From: Schizochytrium sp. CCTCC M209059
Lineage: Eukaryota > Sar > Bigyra > Thraustochytrida > Thraustochytriidae
Direction: 5' to 3'
Assembly (NCBI GenBank): GCA_000818945.1
Contig: KN805404.1
Coordinates: forward strand, 1 to 64,000
DNA: 64,000 nucleotides
The notes beneath the pieces are model-generated. The model was not told the DNA's origin. It made no database searches and saw only the letters and a list, made by a program, of their open reading frames with translations. The translations under genes and the position numbers were made by a program. Positions 59,145 through 64,000 of this stretch are shown here, in pieces. Numbering within the stretch: position 1 is the first letter of the stretch; every line of letters starts with the position of its first letter.

Positions 59145-59261
59145 AGGGCGCTCGCTTCTGCTGCTGCTGCGGCATTTGGCCGATACGTCTCTTGAGATCG
59201 ATGTCTTCATGGCGTCTATTTTTTTTTCTCAAGGGACTGTCTGGTCAGCGCAGCGAGTAGA

Positions 59262-60110
59262 GCAATGTCCTTCTGCCTTGACTGTACAATTTCTTTCACC
59301 TTTGAGCGCCACGCGCGTTGGACGATCTCGAGAAAACAAAATCAATTTTCAATGTCCTTTTTCATATTTTTGTTTCTGAAATCAGTCATTCGATCGTTCA
59401 TGTGTATGGCGGCAGAACGTCAAGAGTTTGTTCATGTCCTCTTTGCCTTGTCTGTATACGATCTCTCGTCCTTTTGCGCCACGTGCGCTTGGACGATCTC
59501 GAGAATATCAAATTTAACGAGGATCCTTTTATTTGTCGGAATTAATGATGTAAACGTCCATCTTTATGGTGATAGAAGGTAAAGAGTCTGTCCATATCCT
59601 CTTGCCTTGACTATATACAATCTTTCGCCCTTCTGCGTCATGTGCTTTTTGATGATCTCGAGAAAACAAAAACAAAATTTTCCAATGTCCTTTTTCATTT
59701 TTTCCTGAAATCAATCATTCGATTGCTCATGTGTATGGCAGCAGAATGTCAAGAGTTTGTCCATGTCATCTTGCCTTGTCAGTGTACGATCTCTTGTCCT
59801 TGTGCGCAACGTGCGCTTGGACGATCTCGAGAATATCAAATTTAACGAGGCCATCAATTTTCTTTTTCCTTTAATTTGTCGAAATCAATGATTCAAACGT
59901 CCATCTTCATGGTGATAGAAGGTAAAGAGTCTGTCCATATCCTCTTGCCTTGACTATATACAATCTCTCGCCCTTTTGCGTCTTGTGCTTTTTGATGATC
60001 TCGATAAAGTCAAATCCAATTGTCAATTACTTTCCTTTTCATTCGTTCGTTCGTTCATTCATTCGTCCATGTTCATGGCGCCAAAGTGCTAGGAGTCCGT
60101 TTGTCGTTCG
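59262..60110. repeat. Alternating ~170-bp tandem repeat (satellite-like)
   Basis: The anchor GACGATCTCGAG or a close variant occurs at 59321, 59492, 59651, 59820 and 59994, spaced 171, 159, 169 and 174 bases. Two monomer types alternate: type A continues AAAACAAAA and contains TCATGTGTATGG, and type B continues AATATCAAATTTAACGAGG and contains ATGGTGATAGAAGG. A-to-A and B-to-B distances are about 330 bases. Flanking partial monomers are degenerate. This is a short higher-order (dimeric) array. Confidence 0.88.
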
Positions 60111-60256
60111 ATGAGTTGCTCGCTTTGCTTCCTGCCAAGGCGCCATCGGTCTCACCTCTGCCTGCGCACACCCACTCCCCCTTCTTTGCGATCGCCAAAC
60201 GCCTATACTTCTGCTAAACTGTAGTATGACTATACATGCCGCCATCAACCAACGTG

Positions 60257-60745
60257 TGCGCAAGTCGGAGTCTTGATCGTGTCAGCGAAGTTCAACAAGC
60301 CCATTGTTCACCAGTAGAAAGTAGGGATGGGGCCGGGCTCGTTCGTACATCTCGTAGGGCCTAGTCTGTGCGGGCGCAGCAGCCAGCCAGCTGTGAAGAA
60401 GGAAGGAAGCAAGAAAGGAGCGAGTTAGCGAGCGAGCGACTCGGAGCGAGCGATCGCCTGTCCGGCATCCGCGCCTCGTGCCCAGGACGAGTCTGGCTCG
60501 CCGTGTGTCCTGCGTGCCGTGGGCCAGGTAGTAGTGCGCGTGCAGCGCGTGCACACACCGACTCGCAAAAATTTTAACCTCGGGGTCGCGAGACGCGTGT
60601 CCCTCGCGCGCAAGTCGGCCAAATGCGCCAGACAATGGAGCAAATGAAAAACCCCACTTGAGCCAGGTCAGGAAGCAGCTAGGAAAGAAAAAGTATGAAA
60701 AAGAAAAAAAAAGAAAAAAAGGAAGGAGGGATAGCGCATTTGCGG
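60257..60745. promoter_or_regulatory. GCGCAAGT-type elements before the WW/SH3 gene
   Basis: TGCGCAAGTCGGAG at 60257, GCGCGCAAGTCGGCC at 60606 and an inverted copy at 60731-60745 whose complement CCGCAAATGCGCTAT is identical to 15 bases at 34196-34210. They lie 450-940 bases before the start codon at 61192. Confidence 0.45.
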
Positions 60746-61078
60746 GCGCACATAGACGATTTGCGGTGCATCCGTGGCAAGTGCAGAATCTCCGCATACT
60801 CGATTTGCGTCCATTCGCGCGGGGCACGTGCAGCAGCGGAGCAGAGGACGGAGAGAGGGAGGAATGCAGGCGCGGAGGCGAAGCGGCGGCAAAGCGCGAA
60901 CACGTGACGGTGCACGTGCCGGCGCGGGGGCACGCTGTGAACGCGCGGCCGCGGGAGGGCGGCGGAGTCTCGCGCAGCGGACAAGCGGGGGAGCGAGCGA
61001 GTGAGGAAGCGAGCGAGCGAACGAACGAGCTCCACTCCATTCCTTGCGCGGTGCTCACCGGCCCGCCAGCCCACGCAC

Positions 61079-61129
61079 GCAAGCAAACGAGCAAGCAAGC
61101 AAGCAGATAAGCAAGCAAGCAAGCACACA

Positions 61130-61175
<46 letters not shown>
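61079..61175. repeat. (GCAA)n/(GCAC)n microsatellite
   Basis: GCAA units run into about a dozen GCAC units, ending about 17 bases before the start codon at 61192. Confidence 0.95.
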
Positions 61176-61176
<1 letters not shown>

Positions 61177-61191
61177 GCGCACTCGCCCATC

Positions 61192-62601
61192 ATGAGCGGG
61201 AATTCGGTGGCAGAGCTGGAGGCCTTTTACGAGGAAGTGGACCCCTCGCGCGTCAAGAATGTGCAGCCTCTATTCGAGCGGTGGACGTTCATGGAAATCG
61301 CAGAGGCCGTCTTTACCAAGTATGGCCATCTGCCGGAGGGATGGCCCGAACCACGGACGCTTGGATCAGGGTCCGGGAAAGGCCCCAAGGCGAAGAAGAC
61401 CAAGTCTGTGAAAAAGTCCATCAAGTCGCTGCGTAAGCCGAGCATCACCAGGACAAAACCCGTGCCCCCTGCACCGCCAAAGGGCGCGTCCAAGGAGCGC
61501 GTCGAGTCCATGAAGGCCGAGGCCTTGGCAGAAGCTGACCTTCCGCCTCAGCCGCCAGCTCTGCCGCGTGTCTCTGAAAAGCCGCCTGTCCCGCCTCGGG
61601 CGCGACCCGTGTCAACACGCATCGTTAAGCCACCTGCGCCTCCAAAGGGCAAGCCCAAGCCCCCGCCTCGCGACAAGCCGGCTGCCCCAGTCGCCAAGCC
61701 GCCTCCGCCGGTACGACCTCCTCCTGCCGAAGTTGAAGAAACGGACGCAGAGGAAGACTTTGAGGAAGAAGAAGAAGTAGACCAAGACGCTGGCGGCGCA
61801 GATGGCAACTTTGTCGAAGGTCTCGAGGTGGTGGATCCTTCGCATCCCGATTTGGTCAAGTACGAGCGCATGAAGAAAGCTGGACTCCCACAAGGCGCAG
61901 TCGAGAACTCGATGATTCGAGATGGCGTGCATCCTTCGTCCGTCTTTGGTCAAGACACGATGACGATGGCTCCGGCGCCTGGCGTTGGCGACGGTGCTGC
62001 TGCGGCCCCGACAAAGCCGAGCAAGCCGGCTCCCCCTGTTAAGGTCGCCAGCAAGCCCCCGCCTCCTGCGAAGGCGGCAAACAAACCTCTGCCTTTTGCG
62101 AAAGCTGTGAGCAAACCTGCGCCACCTGCCAAGCCTGCAGCGAGCAAACCTGCGCCTCCTGCCAAGCCTGCAGCAAGCAAACCTGCGCCTCCTGCCAAAC
62201 CGGCCGCAAGCAAGCGTTCATCGGGTACTAATACAATTCGCAAATCCTTTCGTGCTCTTGGCGCAATGTTTTCGGGAGGCGGCCACACATCCGTGGAGAA
62301 GGAGCCCGAGCCAGAGCACGAGGAGCACCGCCATGTCGCCACAGGCATCAGGTCAAAACAGGCGGCACTCGCAGGAATCTTTGGTGGCGGCGCAGCAGCG
62401 GCTCCAAAGCCTGCACCCGCCAAAGAACCTGTCGTTAAGCTTGGGGGTGGTGGTATTGCTGCAAGGCAAGCTGCAATTGCGGGTATCTTCGGCGGTGGCG
62501 GCGGTGGCGCAGCGTCGACGCCTGCTGCCACAAGTCATCCGGCTTCTGTAAAGCTTACTGGCGCTATTGCCGATAGGCATGCTGCCCTGGCTGGCCTCTT
62601 T

Positions 62602-62641
<40 letters not shown>

Positions 62642-63483
62642 GTGGTGCGCCCACTCCCGCAGCTTCGACCAAGCCTCCCGCCAAAAAGTGGCCCAAGGTT
62701 GGCGCTGAAGGCAGTGGCGGCGGTGGAGGCGGCGGTGGGGCTCCCTCTGCCAGCAGTGCTGACGATGATCTGGAGCTCTTGCCTTCTGATCATCCAGATA
62801 TGGGCAAATACGAACGTATGCAGAAAGCGGGATTGCCGCAAGGTGCAGTGGAAAATTCCATGGTTCGTGATGGCGTGCATCCATCGTCTCTCTACGGTAG
62901 CAATGTGCAAACCGTCGCGCCCAAGACTGGCGGCGGCGGCGGCGGTGGCGGTGGCGGTTTTGGTGGAAGCGGTGGCGGCGGCGGTTTCGGCGGCGGCGGC
63001 GGTGGTGGCGGGGGCGGCGGCGGCGGGGGTGCTGCTGCGGCTTCTGCCTCTTCGGGTTCGGGCGGAGCCCCGATGCAAGCTCGCGTTGCGAGTTCCGCAC
63101 CGTTGCCCTTGGGCCCGCCCCCTGCTGAGGAGGAAGAAGCCTCACCCTGGGTCACCATGTTTTCCGAAGAGTATCAGACCAATTACTACTATAACATGGA
63201 CACGGGCGAGTCGACGTGGGTGGACCCTGGTGTGCAAAAGGAAAAGAAGAAACCTAAGAAGCGAGCTCCTCCTCCGGCGCCACCTGCTCAGGCTCAAGCT
63301 GCGGTGTACGCCTATGTTGTGTACAATTTTGCGCCATCCGGCGCGAACCCCGACGAAGTCCCAGCGCAGGCTGGTGAGGTGTGTCAGGTTATGGAACAAG
63401 GTGGGGATGGCTGGTGCCAGGTCAAGTTCCAGGATGATCGTTATGGCCTTGTTCCAACGAGCTATCTCACGCCTGCGCAATAG
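61192..63483 (+). CDS. Proline-rich WW and SH3 domain protein, probable actin/endocytic scaffold
   Basis: This encodes 763 residues. After a short N-terminal domain (1-55) come Pro-rich, Lys-rich stretches suited to SH3 binding. A motif of the form KYERMKKAGLPQGAVENSMI followed by RDGVHPSS occurs twice, at about 222-248 and 540-567. It resembles the short conserved segment of WASH-complex subunit CCDC53. Three copies of a R-x-AA-x-AGIFGGG motif (about 384-470) lie between Pro-Ala-Lys repeats, with long poly-Gly linkers. A WW domain is at about 650-685 (SPWVTMFSEEYQTNYYYN) and an SH3 domain closes the protein (about 703-762). The domains suggest a cytosolic adaptor for actin assembly at membranes, which is inference. 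The ATG at 61192 is used. Confidence 0.85.
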
Positions 63484-64000
63484 AGGCCTCGTCGACCCAC
63501 TCACCCCCCTTCCCCCCTGATTAACATCATTGTTGTTTTTGTTGTTGTGTTCGTTCGTCCGTTCGTTCGTTCGTTCATTCAGTCATCTTCATTCATTCGT
63601 TCGTTCATTTGCGAAGCGAAAGTTACAGCATCACGAGCGCGTGCAGGAATGTTCTTGATGACTTGTCATCGGTCCACGACTTGCGCTTTCAAGGATGATC
63701 TGGCTGTGTTACGAGTAGGAAAACAAGTTTAGCAAGACAAAAAGAACTAGGCAGGTTCACGAGCGCGTCCAGAAATGATCACGATAATTGTCATTGGTCC
63801 GCGATTTGCTCTTTCAACGATGATCCGACTGCAGCTAATACTTTGTATCGAAGCTGCCAGGTCCGTTGCGTGGCAAACGGCGCTTCGTAGTTGTAAGACC
63901 GTCGCCGCCGGAACCGTTTTCGGAGAGCACTCTGTCGATTGTATAAAGCATAAGAAAAAGAAAAGTAAAATAGGGGTGCATATACATTGCAGTACCAGAA
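63484..64000. other. 3' flank to window end
   Basis: It has a (GTTC)n/(ATTC)n run at about 63548-63608 and a diverged 78-base direct duplication. No gene is visible before the window ends. Confidence 0.5.
63632..63835. repeat. Diverged direct duplication, 126-base period
   Basis: CACGAGCGCG starts at 63632 and 63758. The following ~78 bases match at roughly four of five positions (for example CTTTCAAGGATGATC versus CTTTCAACGATGATC). Function is unknown. Confidence 0.7.

Larger units (their letters stand above)
58875..61191. other. Intergenic region with riboswitch, satellite-like repeat and promoter elements
   Basis: In order it contains a hairpin (58885-58913), the TPP riboswitch (59066-59141), a repeat block (59262-60110), GCGCAAGT-type elements (60257-60270, 60606-60629, 60731-60745), an A-rich tract near 60690-60720 and a GCAA/GCAC microsatellite up to the start codon at 61192. 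The long minus-strand frame at 60282-61193 translates the microsatellite and lacks any domain. Confidence 0.6.

Noticed and set aside
60282..61193. 303-codon minus-strand open frame
   Set aside because: The first third is the complement of the GCAA/GCAC microsatellite and the rest crosses repeats and promoter elements without protein-like features.

Overview
The window looks like nuclear DNA of a heterotrophic stramenopile, most likely a labyrinthulomycete (thraustochytrid). The reasons are inferential: long, GC-rich, almost entirely single-exon genes on both strands; short intergenic spacers full of tetranucleotide microsatellites; and typical eukaryotic genes (alpha-tubulin, U2AF35, casein kinase 2 beta, GANP/SAC3, a myosin, an EF-hand K+ channel) next to an epoxide hydrolase, an iron alcohol dehydrogenase, a folate-receptor-like protein and a GARP transcription factor. 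I see no rRNA, tRNA, CRISPR array or recognisable transposase. A 92-base run of N marks an assembly gap.

Layout. 1-8.9 kb: EF-hand voltage-gated K+ channel and a multidomain myosin (+). 9.0-15.7 kb: a 2209-residue FG-repeat/RRM/SAC3 (GANP/MCM3AP-like) mRNA-export protein (-). 18.1-28.1 kb: GARP/MYB-like factor (+), secreted metzincin (-), nucleotide-sugar transporter (-) divergent from a PhoD-type phosphatase (+), and a mitochondrial-looking membrane protein (-). 28.9-35.7 kb: U2AF35 (+), two-exon alpha-tubulin (-), casein kinase 2 beta (+). 37.2-47.3 kb: secreted EGF-repeat protein, then a cytochrome P450 cluster (5'-truncated fragment, full gene, PIN-like carrier, full gene, relic). 47.8-56 kb: 1111-residue unknown protein, epoxide hydrolase, Fe-ADH (-), gap, small coiled-coil protein. 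57.9-63.5 kb: folate-receptor-like membrane protein with a TPP riboswitch downstream, a satellite-like repeat, and a WW/SH3 protein.

The most notable observation is a sequence at about 59066-59141, roughly 190 bases after the stop codon of the folate-receptor-like gene, that carries the conserved blocks of the thiamine pyrophosphate (THI-box) riboswitch in order, including a perfect P3 hairpin. It lies between a good splice-acceptor-like sequence and donor-like GTAGG sequences, as expected for a eukaryotic riboswitch acting on splicing or 3'-end processing. Together they suggest that the FOLR-like protein is a vitamin B1-responsive capture or uptake protein, not a folate receptor. Other points are an alternating ~330-bp repeat built from ~170-bp monomers, a GCGCAAGTGCGC-type element recurring upstream of at least three genes, P450 gene birth and decay, and an alpha-tubulin without Lys40.

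Many reading frames open upstream at GTG or TTG. Starts given here are ATG codons chosen by protein homology, so several begin inside the longest open frame.
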